The position numbers were made by a program, and so were the translations under genes. Of a stretch of 64,000 bases of DNA, positions 28,333 to 37,980 are shown piece after piece. The notes below the pieces were generated by a model. It saw only the letters and a list, made by a program, of their open reading frames with translations. It did no database searches and had not been told where the DNA came from. Origin of the DNA: an uncultured Collinsella sp. (GTDB taxonomy: Bacteria > Actinomycetota > Coriobacteriia > Coriobacteriales > Coriobacteriaceae); contig UQIL01000003.1 in the NCBI GenBank assembly GCA_900541025.1, positions 1 to 64,000 of the forward strand, read 5' to 3'. Position 1 is the first letter of the stretch; the number at the start of each line of letters is the position of its first letter.

Positions 28333-29892
28333 TTACTCCACCTCGCTCTGAGCGGTCTCGGTACCGAACACAGCGCGGTACATCGGCGTCGCGTGAAGTT
28401 CCTCGGTGCTCTGCTCGAGCACGATGCCGGTCGCGGTCTCCACACCGTGCACGAGAGGCAGCGGGGTGGCGATGCCAAACCACAAGATCATGACAGCCAT
28501 GATGATTTCGGGGATAAGCATGAGCGCCGGGGCCTCATGCTTGCCCATGCCCTGGGGCGCATGGCCGAATACCGACTTGAGCGCGATGCGGGTGAGCGCG
28601 GAGATGGCCACGGTAAGACCGAGGGCGACCACGACGACCAGCCACATGGGACCGGCGGTAACACCGGCGACAAAAGTCAGGAACTCGGAGATAAACATGC
28701 CAAAGGGCGGGAAGGCACCAAGACCGAGCAGTGCCAGGATGGCGAGCGCGGCGGTTGCGGGGGCAACCTCGACGACACCCTGGATCTTGGCCAGGCTACG
28801 CGTACCAAAGGCGTGCTGGATGTTGCCGGACACGCAGAAGGCAAGCGTCTTGGTAAAACCGTGGAACACGCAGTGCAGCAGGGCTGCGGCGATACCCAGC
28901 GGGCCACCGATACCCAGGCACAGGGCGATAACGCCCACGTTCTCCACAGACGAGTACGCAAAGCGGCGCTTGAGGTCGTCCTGGCGAAACATCGAAAGTG
29001 CCGCCACCAAAATGGACAGCGTGCCGACGATCAACAGCAAAAGTTGCGGATACTCGGCGCCCACGGCCTGGATGGTAAAGCCGTAGAAGCGCATGATCAC
29101 AAGCATGGCGCACTTAAGCAGCACGCCAGAGAGCAGGGCCGAGACAGGGCTCGGGGCCTGGGAGTGGGCATCGGGCAGCCAAGTGTGCATGGGGAACAGG
29201 CCGGCCTTGGTGCCAAAGCCGATCACGATAAACGCAAAGGCGAGGCGCATGAGCGTCGGGTCGAACTGGTCGGCGTACGGCAGCACGCATGACAGGAATG
29301 CGGCCTCGTGGGCGTTGGGAATCACGTCGGCGGCGTTGGCGTAGATCAGCAGTGTACCGAACAGGCCGAAGGCCACGCCGGCGGTGCATACCATCGCATA
29401 CTTCCAAGAAGCCTCGAGGGCCGTCTTGTTCTTGTAGATACCCACGAGGAACACGGTGGAAAGCGTGGTTGCCTCCACGGCGGCCCACGTGAGGATCATG
29501 TTGTTGGACAGGCACGCGAGCAGCATGGTGAACACGAACAGGCTAAACAGCGCAAAATACTGCTTGGCGCGCTCGGCGGGCATGGAGCCCTCCTCGATAT
29601 CGGCCTTTACATAGGGCAGCGAGAACAGCCCCGTAAGAAAACCGATAAAGCCGATGAGCAGCACAAAGATGGCTCCCAGCGAATCGAGGTGGAACCACAG
29701 GCCAAAAGCGCTCGCGGTGTCGCCGCTCATAAGGACGTCGCCGGCCGTCATAATCGACAGCACCAGGACGGCTGCGACGGAGACCAGGTTGAGACCGGCA
29801 AACACGTTATAGGACGTGTTCTTGGGCAAAAATGCCATGACCAGCGAGAACACCAAAGGAGTCGCGAACAGGGCGAGAATCAACGTTTCCAT
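28333..29892 (-). CDS. hyfF: Hydrogenase-4 membrane subunit, NuoN/M-like antiporter domain (HyfF)
   Basis: A 519-residue proton-antiporter-like membrane protein with about 13-14 helices. The conserved antiporter residues are seen in WAAVEATTLSTVFLVGIYK (essential Glu), FGTKAGLFPMHTWLPDAHSQAPSPVSALLSG (Lys and Pro loop) and SSVENVGVIALCLG. It would couple H2 production to ion translocation. It is immediately preceded by hyfE (three bases) and followed by hyfG, the hyf order. Confidence 0.9.
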   Translation of the reverse strand: METLILALFATPLVFSLVMAFLPKNTSYNVFAGLNLVSVAAVLVLSIMTAGDVLMSGDTASAFGLWFHLDSLGAIFVLLIGFIGFLTGLFSLPYVKADIEEGSMPAERAKQYFALFSLFVFTMLLACLSNNMILTWAAVEATTLSTVFLVGIYKNKTALEASWKYAMVCTAGVAFGLFGTLLIYANAADVIPNAHEAAFLSCVLPYADQFDPTLMRLAFAFIVIGFGTKAGLFPMHTWLPDAHSQAPSPVSALLSGVLLKCAMLVIMRFYGFTIQAVGAEYPQLLLLIVGTLSILVAALSMFRQDDLKRRFAYSSVENVGVIALCLGIGGPLGIAAALLHCVFHGFTKTLAFCVSGNIQHAFGTRSLAKIQGVVEVAPATAALAILALLGLGAFPPFGMFISEFLTFVAGVTAGPMWLVVVVALGLTVAISALTRIALKSVFGHAPQGMGKHEAPALMLIPEIIMAVMILWFGIATPLPLVHGVETATGIVLEQSTEELHATPMYRAVFGTETAQSEVE

Positions 29893-29895
29893 GGA

Positions 29896-30549
29896 CTACC
29901 CCCTCAGCTCGGACAGGTCGCGCGCATCGAGCGAGTGGGAGTCGTCCCAAATGCGACGCACGACGATGGACATGATGATGACGGCAAAGATGGCGTCGGT
30001 GGCGATACCGATCTCGATGATCTCGGGAGCGGTGGGGGCCAAAAGCGCGAGCGTCACATGGCTGCCGTTTTCCATAAGGCAGTATCCGAAGATCTGCTTC
30101 ATGATGTTGCGCTGCGAAATGATGCAGGTGAGGCCCACAAAGAAGTGAGCGAAGCTAATAGCGAGCGCAGGCGTTGCGACCTCGGCCGTGGGCAGGCTGA
30201 TCTGCGTCACGACGGCAAAGCAAATCGCGACCTCGACGGCGATGATGCAAATGGCCCACGCGGGCTTAAGGCCGGCCTTGAGCGATGCGTCGCTCGGCTC
30301 ACCCATCTTCTTGTATGCGCGGTTGAGGATATAAGGGACCAGGACGACCTTGGTGATAAAGGCAGATCCGGCCCACATAAGCAGCTCCTGCGCACCGGTG
30401 GTGGCACCGAGCGTGGCGAGCAGCCCCACGAGCACCAGCGACTGCACTGCATACCAGCTGATGGCATGCTTGATGTTCTTGGAGACGACCACCATGGTGG
30501 ACGTGACGATCAGAAGGCCGCCAAGGATGTTGACGATCGAATAACCCAT
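29896..30549 (-). CDS. hyfE: Hydrogenase-4 membrane subunit, NuoK-like (HyfE)
   Basis: A 217-residue protein with about seven hydrophobic segments that matches HyfE, whose C-terminal half resembles NuoK. Conserved acidic residues lie within membrane segments (GYCLMENGSHVTLALL, EIIEIGIATDAIFAVII). HyfE is found in Hyf-type (hydrogenase-4, FHL-2) but not Hyc-type complexes, so its presence classifies this operon. AGGAGGTAGAACGAC precedes the ATG. Confidence 0.9.
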   Translation of the reverse strand: MGYSIVNILGGLLIVTSTMVVVSKNIKHAISWYAVQSLVLVGLLATLGATTGAQELLMWAGSAFITKVVLVPYILNRAYKKMGEPSDASLKAGLKPAWAICIIAVEVAICFAVVTQISLPTAEVATPALAISFAHFFVGLTCIISQRNIMKQIFGYCLMENGSHVTLALLAPTAPEIIEIGIATDAIFAVIIMSIVVRRIWDDSHSLDARDLSELRG

Positions 30550-30562
30550 GTCGTTCTACCTC

Positions 30563-32020
30563 CTAACCGATCCAGCTGGCCGAAAGCGGGCCGCTGACGA
30601 TGACCATGATGATGAGCACGATGAACACAAACGCCATCGCGCGGGGAAGCGGGGCTCCCGCAGCGACCTCTTCGCTCGGCTCGCCGGGCAGGCAATAGCC
30701 CATCCACTTGAGGAACCAGGCAAAGGTGGCGACGGTCTCGGCGACCATAATGCACACGAGCACCAGGATCGCGACGTTGCCGGCACCCACAGAAAAGCCG
30801 CCGGCGATGATCTGGAACTTCGAGAAGAACGTGTTCATGGGCGGCACGCCGGCAATGGCGAGCGCCGCGACACCGAAGCCCACGCCCGAGATCGGGTACT
30901 TCTTTACGATGCCGCGAAGCTTGGGCAGCATACGCGTGCCGAGCGTAAAGGAGAACGAACCGGCGATCAGGAAGAACAGCGTCTTGGCGAAAGCATGGTT
31001 AAAGATGTGGCACACGGCGCCATCAAAGGCCAGCTGGCTGCCAAAGACCGAAAGGCCCAGACCAAAGAACACATAGGAGAGCTGGGCGATCGTGGAGAAG
31101 GCCAGCAGACGCTTCATGTCCTTTTGCGGCAGGTACATAAGGAAACCAAAGAGCATGGTGACCATGGCGTCGATAATGGCGACCCAGCCCACGATCTCGG
31201 GAATCTCGCCGGCAGAGACGAGTGCGCGCGCGAACACGCACACGCCGACCTTGACCATCGAGGCGCCATGCAGGTAGGCCGAAACAGGCGTCGGCGCCTC
31301 CATGGCCGAAGGCAGCCACATGTACATGGGGACCTGCGCGGACTTGGCCCAAGCGGCAAAGAGCACCAGCAGAAGGACGATAGCCTTGAGCTTGGCGTCG
31401 AGGCCGGCAATCGCGGTGATGGCGAAGGTGCCGGTGTGGGCAAACACGATGGCGGCGCCAAGATACAGGCCGAGCGCACCGATATGCGTGATGATCAGGG
31501 CCTTCATGCCGGCCTTCTTGGCCGTAGGCGACATGTAGTAGCTGATGAGGCCCCAAGAGCAGGCACCCGTGATCTCAAAGAACACGAGCTGGCCCAAAAG
31601 GGTCGAGCTGTACACGAGGCCGGCCATGGCGCCGATGAAGGTCGCGAGATACGCGTAGAAGCGACGACGCGGTGCGTCGGGATGCTCACGGTTATTCTCG
31701 CTCATATAGGGAATCGAATAGATCACGACAAGCAGGCCGATACCCACAAAGGCGGGCGCAAGCAGCGTGCTCATGCGATCGAAGGTGAATCCCATGACGA
31801 GGGTCTGCCCAAACGAGATCAGGGGGACCTGAGTGTCGGGCATGCCGGCGCCAGCGAAATTCGCGGCGAGGGCGATGGTGCAGACCGTCGAGACGGCGGC
31901 ACCCAAAACGCTGAACCACTTGGCGTACGGACGGGGGAACAGGGCGACGAGCACCGAGGCCACCATCGGGGCCGCGATAGCGACCAAGCCGAGAAGGGAC
32001 AGACTGACTGCAAATGACAT
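30563..32020 (-). CDS. hyfD: Hydrogenase-4 membrane subunit, NuoM/N-like antiporter domain (HyfD)
   Basis: The second of three antiporter-like membrane subunits (485 residues, ~14 helices). Motifs: FEITGACSWGLISYYM (essential Glu), WAKSAQVPMYMWLPSAMEAPTPVSAYLHGASMVKVG (essential Lys) and a second FAKTLFFLIAGS segment. Homologous to hyfB and hyfF in this operon. HyfD, like HyfE, is diagnostic of the Hyf type. Start at 32020 has GGAGAAGGGAGAAACA upstream. Confidence 0.9.
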   Translation of the reverse strand: MSFAVSLSLLGLVAIAAPMVASVLVALFPRPYAKWFSVLGAAVSTVCTIALAANFAGAGMPDTQVPLISFGQTLVMGFTFDRMSTLLAPAFVGIGLLVVIYSIPYMSENNREHPDAPRRRFYAYLATFIGAMAGLVYSSTLLGQLVFFEITGACSWGLISYYMSPTAKKAGMKALIITHIGALGLYLGAAIVFAHTGTFAITAIAGLDAKLKAIVLLLVLFAAWAKSAQVPMYMWLPSAMEAPTPVSAYLHGASMVKVGVCVFARALVSAGEIPEIVGWVAIIDAMVTMLFGFLMYLPQKDMKRLLAFSTIAQLSYVFFGLGLSVFGSQLAFDGAVCHIFNHAFAKTLFFLIAGSFSFTLGTRMLPKLRGIVKKYPISGVGFGVAALAIAGVPPMNTFFSKFQIIAGGFSVGAGNVAILVLVCIMVAETVATFAWFLKWMGYCLPGEPSEEVAAGAPLPRAMAFVFIVLIIMVIVSGPLSASWIG

Positions 32021-32035
32021 TGTTTCTCCCTTCTC

Positions 32036-32962
32036 CTACACGCCGACGACCACGAAGACAAACGCCAGAACGGCGATGCCCACGACGGCCCAGGTCTGAT
32101 TGCCAAGCACCTTAAAACGCGAGCGCGAGCAGGAGTTCTCGATCACGCCGCATACGACAAAGTCGATAAGGCACTTCACCAGGAAGATGACGGCACCCAG
32201 AACGGCGGCGGCGCCCACGGTCGCGGGCTCGCCCCAAGGGATGAAGATTGCGCAGAACCAAGCGACGACCAGGACCTGTTTCATGGACATGGCGAGCTTG
32301 GCCATGGCGAGCGACGGGCCGGAAAGCTCGGCGAGCGGACCTTCCTGAAGCTCCTGCTCGGCCTCGGCCTGATCAAACGGCAGCTTGCCGAGTTCCATGT
32401 AGCAGGCGATCGCAAAGGCGATGCCGGCGAGGATCACGGCGACCGGCGCGTCGACGGCGCCCGTCATGATGTGCTGACCCATAGTGGCGATGTCGGTGGA
32501 GCCACACACCAGGGCGGCGGCAAACAGCGCCAGCAGCATGGACGGCTCGATGAGCACGCTCATAAGCAGCTCGCGAACGCCGCCGATACCGGCGTAGGCG
32601 TTGGACGAATCCACACCGCAGAGGGCGAAGAAGAAGCGCGCGAGCGCCAGGCTGTACATGATGGTGATGGCGTCACCAAAGACCGGGATGGGGCTTTGCG
32701 CCGTAAAGAGCGGCAGGCCCATCGCGAGCATAAAGGCGACGGCGAAGAACAGCGGCGGCATAATGCGCAGCGCAAAGCTCGCGTCCTCGCTCTGGGACTC
32801 GGGGCGCGCAAAGAGCTTGGCCAGGTCGCGATAGTCCTGCATGATGCTGGGTCCGCGACGGTTGTGCATCTTGGCGCGGATCACGCGGCCGAGACCGGAG
32901 AAGAACGGCGCGACGGCCATAACGACCACGCCTTGCAGAACGGCAAGTACGATGTTGTTCAT
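32036..32962 (-). CDS. hyfC: Hydrogenase membrane subunit, NuoH-like (HyfC/HycD)
   Basis: The membrane anchor that links the peripheral arm to the antiporter modules (308 residues, ~8 helices). NuoH signatures: GLGRVIRAKMHNRRGPSIMQDYRDLAKLF near the N-terminus, and ELGKLPFDQAEAEQELQEGPLAELSGPSLAM. It lies between the hyfB- and hyfD-type genes. Confidence 0.93.
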   Translation of the reverse strand: MNNIVLAVLQGVVVMAVAPFFSGLGRVIRAKMHNRRGPSIMQDYRDLAKLFARPESQSEDASFALRIMPPLFFAVAFMLAMGLPLFTAQSPIPVFGDAITIMYSLALARFFFALCGVDSSNAYAGIGGVRELLMSVLIEPSMLLALFAAALVCGSTDIATMGQHIMTGAVDAPVAVILAGIAFAIACYMELGKLPFDQAEAEQELQEGPLAELSGPSLAMAKLAMSMKQVLVVAWFCAIFIPWGEPATVGAAAVLGAVIFLVKCLIDFVVCGVIENSCSRSRFKVLGNQTWAVVGIAVLAFVFVVVGV

Positions 32963-32974
32963 GCTCTCCCCTCC

Positions 32975-34993
32975 TTAACCCATTTGCACGGCGAGCACGA
33001 GGAACACCACGAGTGCCGCGACGATGTAGCAGATATAGATGCTGTAGTTGCCGCCCTCGAGCTTAGTCGCGAGGTCGGCGAGCTTCTCGACACCCTTATG
33101 CGGGGCATCGACGAGAACCTTGTCGGGTACGGGCTCCACAGCCTCGGCCACACCGGTGAGCTTCTGGAAGAAGTGCGCGATGGACCAGCAGACGGCCGTG
33201 CAGCGGTCACGCAGCGTGTAGAGCGGCTGCATAAACCAGGACACCTCGGAGGCAAAGGTCGTGGCCACGACGGGCATATGCTCGTTGGGAGCATAGCCGC
33301 ATGCCCACGGCTGGGACTTCTGCACCTTGCCGACGGTCTTGAGCTTGCGATAGCCGCAGGCAAGGCCGACGAGCACCACGAGCGCAATAGCGATCGCGGG
33401 CGTGGAGGTGGCAGCGCCGGAGTACTGGTTCATGAGCTCCATGCCCTCGGCGGCAAACACGCCACCGTACGGATGCAGCACGGACGCGGCGACATCGACC
33501 AGCACGGGCGCGATCACGGGAGCGCCAATGCCCAGCACGACGCAGATGGCCGCGAGCAGGCCCTGCGCAAACACCATGGGGGCGGGAACCTCCTTAGCAT
33601 TGGCCGCGGCCTCGGAGCGGGGCGCGGAGGCAAAGGAGACGCCATAGGCCTTGACGAAGCACGTGACGGCCAGCGCGCCGGTAATGGCAAGCGCGACGGC
33701 AGCGAACACGGCCACGATCATGACGGCCTTGTCGCCCTGCATGGCGGCGTTAAAGAGCGACTGGTAGGTAAACCACTCGGACACAAAGCCGTTGAAGGGC
33801 GGGATGGCCGAGATGGCCAGCGCGCCAACAAGGAAGCAGATGGCCGTTGCCGGCATACGACGGAACAGACCGCCCATCTTCTCCATATTGCGCGTACCCG
33901 TGGAGTACAGCAGCGCGCCAGCGCCCAAGAACAGCTCGCCCTTAAACATCGCGTGGTTAAACGTGTGGTAGAGGGCAGCCATCAGAGCCAGGACGGCGAT
34001 GCCGACCGAGTTGAGCGCCATGGCGGCCATGGAGGCGCCAACGCCGAGCAGAATGATGCCGATGTTCTCGACGGAGTGATAGGCCAGCAGGCGCTTGATG
34101 TCATGCTCCTGCAGGGCGAAGGCCACGCCGAGGACCGACGAAATCGCACCGAAGACCATGACCATAAGGCCCCACCAGACCTGAACGCCCGAGGCGGAGA
34201 GCAGGTCGAGACCAACCTTGAGGATGCCGAAGATACCGATCTTGATCATGCCGCCGGACATGAGGGCCGACACGTTGGACGGTGCCTCGGGATGTGCCTT
34301 GGGCAGCCAGCCGTGCAGCGGGATGATACCGGCCTTGGCGCCAAAGCCAAAGAAGGCGAGCACGAAGCACACGGATGCGACCGCGGGGCTAAACTGCGTG
34401 GCGCGGAAATCCGCAAAGGCAAACGAGCCGCCGGCGAAGTTGGTCATGGTGAGGAAGCTCGCCATGATGAGCACAAAGCCCACGTGCGCGATCACAAAGT
34501 AGAGCCAACCGCCATGGATGGAGTTCTCGTTCTCCTCGATCACGACCAGGAAGTACGAGGTCAGCGACATAAGCTCAAAGGCCACCAGGAACCAAAACAC
34601 GTTGTCGGCGGTGATGACGAGCATCATGGACGCCACGAAGGTGTTAAAGAAGAAGCCGGCGCGGCCCTTTTTGCCCGGATACTCATCAAAGTAGTTGAGA
34701 CCGTAGATCGAACCGGCAAACGCGAGCACCGAGATGAGCGCCACGAACAGGCCGGACAGCTGATTGAGCAGCAGCTGGAAATGGGCAAACGGGAAAAACA
34801 CGATGGTGTCGACCGACGTGACATCGCCCAGCACGGCCTGGATACCGGCCACAAACGAAAGCACCGCGGCGACGGCACCGATAAGGCAGCCGGCGGTCTT
34901 GGCGGCGTTATCGGCCTTGATCAGCAGAACCGAGGCGAGCGCACCGATGCACGAGACGGCAAGCGATGCGATAAACAGCGTCATGCTATCCAT
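32975..34993 (-). CDS. hyfB: Hydrogenase membrane subunit, NuoL-like antiporter domain (HyfB/HycC)
   Basis: Largest antiporter-type subunit of the complex (672 residues). Motifs: WFLVAFELMSLTSYFLVVIEE (essential Glu), FGAKAGIIPLHGWLPKAHPEAPSNVSALMSGGMIKIG (essential Lys), HTFNHAMFKGELFLGAGALLY. A C-terminal extension includes an extra hydrophobic anchor, as in HycC. It overlaps the upstream ferredoxin gene by eight bases; GGGAGCGTAAACA precedes ATG 34993. Confidence 0.93.
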   Translation of the reverse strand: MDSMTLFIASLAVSCIGALASVLLIKADNAAKTAGCLIGAVAAVLSFVAGIQAVLGDVTSVDTIVFFPFAHFQLLLNQLSGLFVALISVLAFAGSIYGLNYFDEYPGKKGRAGFFFNTFVASMMLVITADNVFWFLVAFELMSLTSYFLVVIEENENSIHGGWLYFVIAHVGFVLIMASFLTMTNFAGGSFAFADFRATQFSPAVASVCFVLAFFGFGAKAGIIPLHGWLPKAHPEAPSNVSALMSGGMIKIGIFGILKVGLDLLSASGVQVWWGLMVMVFGAISSVLGVAFALQEHDIKRLLAYHSVENIGIILLGVGASMAAMALNSVGIAVLALMAALYHTFNHAMFKGELFLGAGALLYSTGTRNMEKMGGLFRRMPATAICFLVGALAISAIPPFNGFVSEWFTYQSLFNAAMQGDKAVMIVAVFAAVALAITGALAVTCFVKAYGVSFASAPRSEAAANAKEVPAPMVFAQGLLAAICVVLGIGAPVIAPVLVDVAASVLHPYGGVFAAEGMELMNQYSGAATSTPAIAIALVVLVGLACGYRKLKTVGKVQKSQPWACGYAPNEHMPVVATTFASEVSWFMQPLYTLRDRCTAVCWSIAHFFQKLTGVAEAVEPVPDKVLVDAPHKGVEKLADLATKLEGGNYSIYICYIVAALVVFLVLAVQMG

Positions 34994-35603
34994 TGTTTAC
35001 GCTCCCTTCTGCTTTCTCGGACAGGCCCTGGGCCACAGCGGTAACGTCGACGACCGGACCGTTTTCGATCGAGCGCAGGCGCTTGGCCTCGTCGAGCTCG
35101 CGATCGGCCGCGCCGCCCATGACGGTCAGCGCCTTGGTGGGGCACGCCGCCACACAATGCGGGCCGTCCGGATCGAAGGCACACAGGTCGCACTTCACAG
35201 CGCAGGTGTACTGGCCGGGAGCCCACGTAAGCAGGCTGCTCAGGGACCTAGGATACGAAGGCGTCGGATCGCACATGCCTGCGACACCGGCGATAGACGT
35301 GCCATCGGGATGGATGGCACCGAAGGGGCACGCGATGGCGCACAGCCTGCACCCGATGCACTCCTGCTCCTTGACGTGGATGCGGTCGCCATCGTGCTCG
35401 ATGGCATTCACCGGGCAAACCTCGGCGCAGGGGGCACCCTCGCAATGGTGGCAGGCAAGGGCGGCCGAAATACCGCCGGTCTTCACGAGCGCCAGACGCG
35501 GCGTATCCTGAAGACCCTGCATCCGGTGGGCGTCGGCACAGGCGGACTGGCATGTTCCGCAGCCGATGCACCTCTCCGGGTTGATGTCGATGAAGCGGTT
35601 CAT
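34986..35603 (-). CDS. hyfA: 4Fe-4S ferredoxin subunit of formate hydrogenlyase (HyfA type)
   Basis: A 205-residue polyferredoxin with four Cys clusters: CIGCGTCQSAC, CHHCEGAPCAEVCP, CIGCRLCAIACP and CDLCAF ... HCVAACP. It is the first structural gene of the hydrogenase arm and probably takes electrons from FdhF's ferredoxin partner. A ~35-residue insertion between the third and fourth clusters is longer than in HycB. ATG 35603 chosen because AAAGGAAGTGGGG precedes it; a GTG two codons upstream is possible. Confidence 0.88.
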   Translation of the reverse strand: MNRFIDINPERCIGCGTCQSACADAHRMQGLQDTPRLALVKTGGISAALACHHCEGAPCAEVCPVNAIEHDGDRIHVKEQECIGCRLCAIACPFGAIHPDGTSIAGVAGMCDPTPSYPRSLSSLLTWAPGQYTCAVKCDLCAFDPDGPHCVAACPTKALTVMGGAADRELDEAKRLRSIENGPVVDVTAVAQGLSEKAEGSVNNG

Positions 35604-35681
35604 CCCCACTTCCTTTCAAAATAACGGGCCGGGCTCCCGAACGTACGGGACGCCCGGCCCAAAAAGCCAACGAGAACGGGA

Positions 35682-37904
35682 CTACACGATTTGATTCACG
35701 TGCGTCTCGTCGTCGAACTTGGCGGCGCCGGGCTCAACGTCCTGGGGAGCGGCGGCGTCGACCAGAGCCTGCTTGAGCTCGGTGTACTGACGCTCGACCT
35801 CGCCCTCGGCCCAGACCTGGTCGGCGATAGCGTCGACCTGGCAGGCGGAGAACTTGTCCTCGGGCGTGTGCGAGACCGGGTCGACCTTGTGCATGGTCAG
35901 CTCGTTGCACTTGCCGATCCACCACTGGTAGGTCATATAGACCGTGCCCTTGTTGATACGGTCGCTCACGTCGGCGCGGCTGTATACCTGGCCGCGGCGG
36001 CTGTGAATCGAGACGATGTCGCCGTTCTTGATGCCGCGCGCCTGGGCGTCCGCGGGATTCATGCGGACAAAACCGGGCTCGTCGGCGAGCAGCGCCAGCG
36101 TCTTGCAGTTGCCGGTCATCGAGCGGCAGCTGTAGTGGCCGACCTCGCGGACGGTGCACAGGATGAGCGGGTACTCATCGTCGGGAAGCTCGGAGGGCGC
36201 CTCCCAGTCGTGCGCCATCAGGTTGGCGCGGCCGTCCTTGGTGGTGAACTTGCCACCAGCGAACATGTCGGGCGTACCGTGGTCGTTCACATCGGTGCTC
36301 TTGACGGGCCACTGGGCGTAGCCGCCCTCGGGAGCCATCTTCTCGTAGGTCGCGCCCACAAAGTTGGGGCACAGGCTAATGCACTCGTTCCAGATCTGCT
36401 CGGTGTTGTCGTAGTGCATGGGATAACCCATACGCGTGGACAGGTCCGCGAAGATCTCCCAGTCGTGGCGGCACTCGCCCTTGGGCGGAACAGCCGCGTC
36501 AAAGTGCTGGAAGCTACGGTCGGATGCGGTAAAGACACCCTCGTGCTCGCCCCAAGAGGTAGCGGGCAGGATGACGTCGGCGAGCATGGTCGTCTGCGTC
36601 ATAAAGATGTCCTGGCAAATGAACAGATCCAGCTCGGAGAGCGTCTTGCGCATGCCGGCCGAATCGGGCTCGGTCTGCACCGGGTCCTCGCCGTAGTTGT
36701 AGAAGCAGTGCACCTTGCCCTCGTCGACCAGGTGGCCCAGGTCGGTGAGCTTGTAGCCCTCCTCGAGCGGGAGCTTTTCCTCGGGTACGCCCCAAGCCTT
36801 GGCAAACTTGGCACGCACTGCCGGGTCGGTGACCTTCTGGTAGCCAGGGTACAGGTTGGGCAGCATGCCCATATCGCAGGAGCCCTGGACGTTGTTCTGA
36901 CCACGCACGGGCGCGAGGCCGGAATTGGGTTTGCCGATCTGGCCTGCAACGCAGGCGATGGAGGCGATGGTGTGCACCGTCTTCAGGTTCTGCTTCTGCT
37001 GGCATACGCCCATACCCCAGCCAATGATGGCAGAGGGCTTCGCCGTGGCGTACATCTCGGCAGCTTGGTGGATCAACGCGGGCTCGACACCCGTGATGTC
37101 CTGTACGGATTCGGGAGTGTAGTTCTTGATGGTCTCCCACCACTCGTCAAAGCCGTTCGTATGCTCGGCGACGAATTCCTTGTCGTAGAGGCCATCGTTG
37201 ACCAGACAGTTGGCAAAGGCGTTGAGGAACGCAACGTTGCAACCGTTCTTGATCGGAAGGTAGAGATCGGCGATACGCGCGGTTTCGATATGGCGCGGAT
37301 CGGCGACGATGATCTTGCAACCCTTTTCTTTGGCTCGCACGATACGCCTTGCGACGATGGGGTGCGAATCGGCAGGGTTATAGCCGAAGAGGAAAATGCA
37401 GCCCGCATCCTCCATACCGGGGATGGAGCATGACATGCAACCTGAACCAACCGTGTCCATCAGACCGAGGACAGTAGGGCCGTGTCAAGTACGGGCGCAG
37501 TTGTCTACGCTGTGGGTGCCGATGCACGCACGCGTAAACTTCTGCATGACGTAGTTCGCCTCATTGCCGCCGCCTCGCGAAGAGCCGGTGGTCATGACAG
37601 CGTTAGGACCATATTCGTCAATTATGGCCTGCATCTTAGATGCGGTGAAATCCAGTGCCTCGTCCCAGCTTACGCGCTCAAGATCCGCGCCCTTAGTGCG
37701 GCGGATCATCGGGTGCAGTACGCGAGGAGTCAAGATCTTGGTGTCGTTGATGAAGTCGTAGCCGCTCATGCCCTTAAGGCACAGCTCGCTCTGGTTGGTG
37801 ATGCCGTTGAGCGGTTCGGTGCCCACGACCTGGCCGTTTTGGACCAGGAGGTTGAACTGGCAACCGGCGCCGCAGTACGGGCAGATCACTTTATGCTTCT
37901 CCAT
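35682..37904 (-). CDS. fdhF: Formate dehydrogenase H, selenoprotein (Sec140 encoded by in-frame TGA)
   Basis: Oxidises formate to CO2 and feeds electrons to the hydrogenase. The gene is one reading frame interrupted by TGA at 37485-37487. Upstream sequence ends SVDNCART, downstream continues HGPTVLGL, matching E. coli FDH-H (CARV-U-HGPSVAGL). Counting from ATG 37904, TGA is codon 140, the same position as Sec140 in E. coli. [4Fe-4S] ligands are C8, C11, C15 and C42, also as in E. coli. Downstream frame has the bis-MGD domains (FGYNPADSHPIVA, RGQNNVQGSCDMG, REVGHYSCRSMTGNC) and the full C-terminus; total 740 residues. AAGGAAGGAGGGTGTC precedes the ATG. A standard caller would give two false genes. 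Confidence 0.96.
37443..37487 (-). promoter_or_regulatory. bacterial SECIS element of fdhF
   Basis: The bases after the UGA form a hairpin with TGTCC/GGACA stem and an apical loop that contains GGTCTG, the loop sequence recognised by SelB in E. coli fdhF. It sits within the coding sequence directly after the Sec codon, as required in bacteria. Confidence 0.8.
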
Positions 37905-37980
37905 GACACCCTCCTTCCTTTTTCTGCTACCGAATGCTCGGTATTTAATTTGACAATCATTGGGCCTGTCGTCCCGACGC

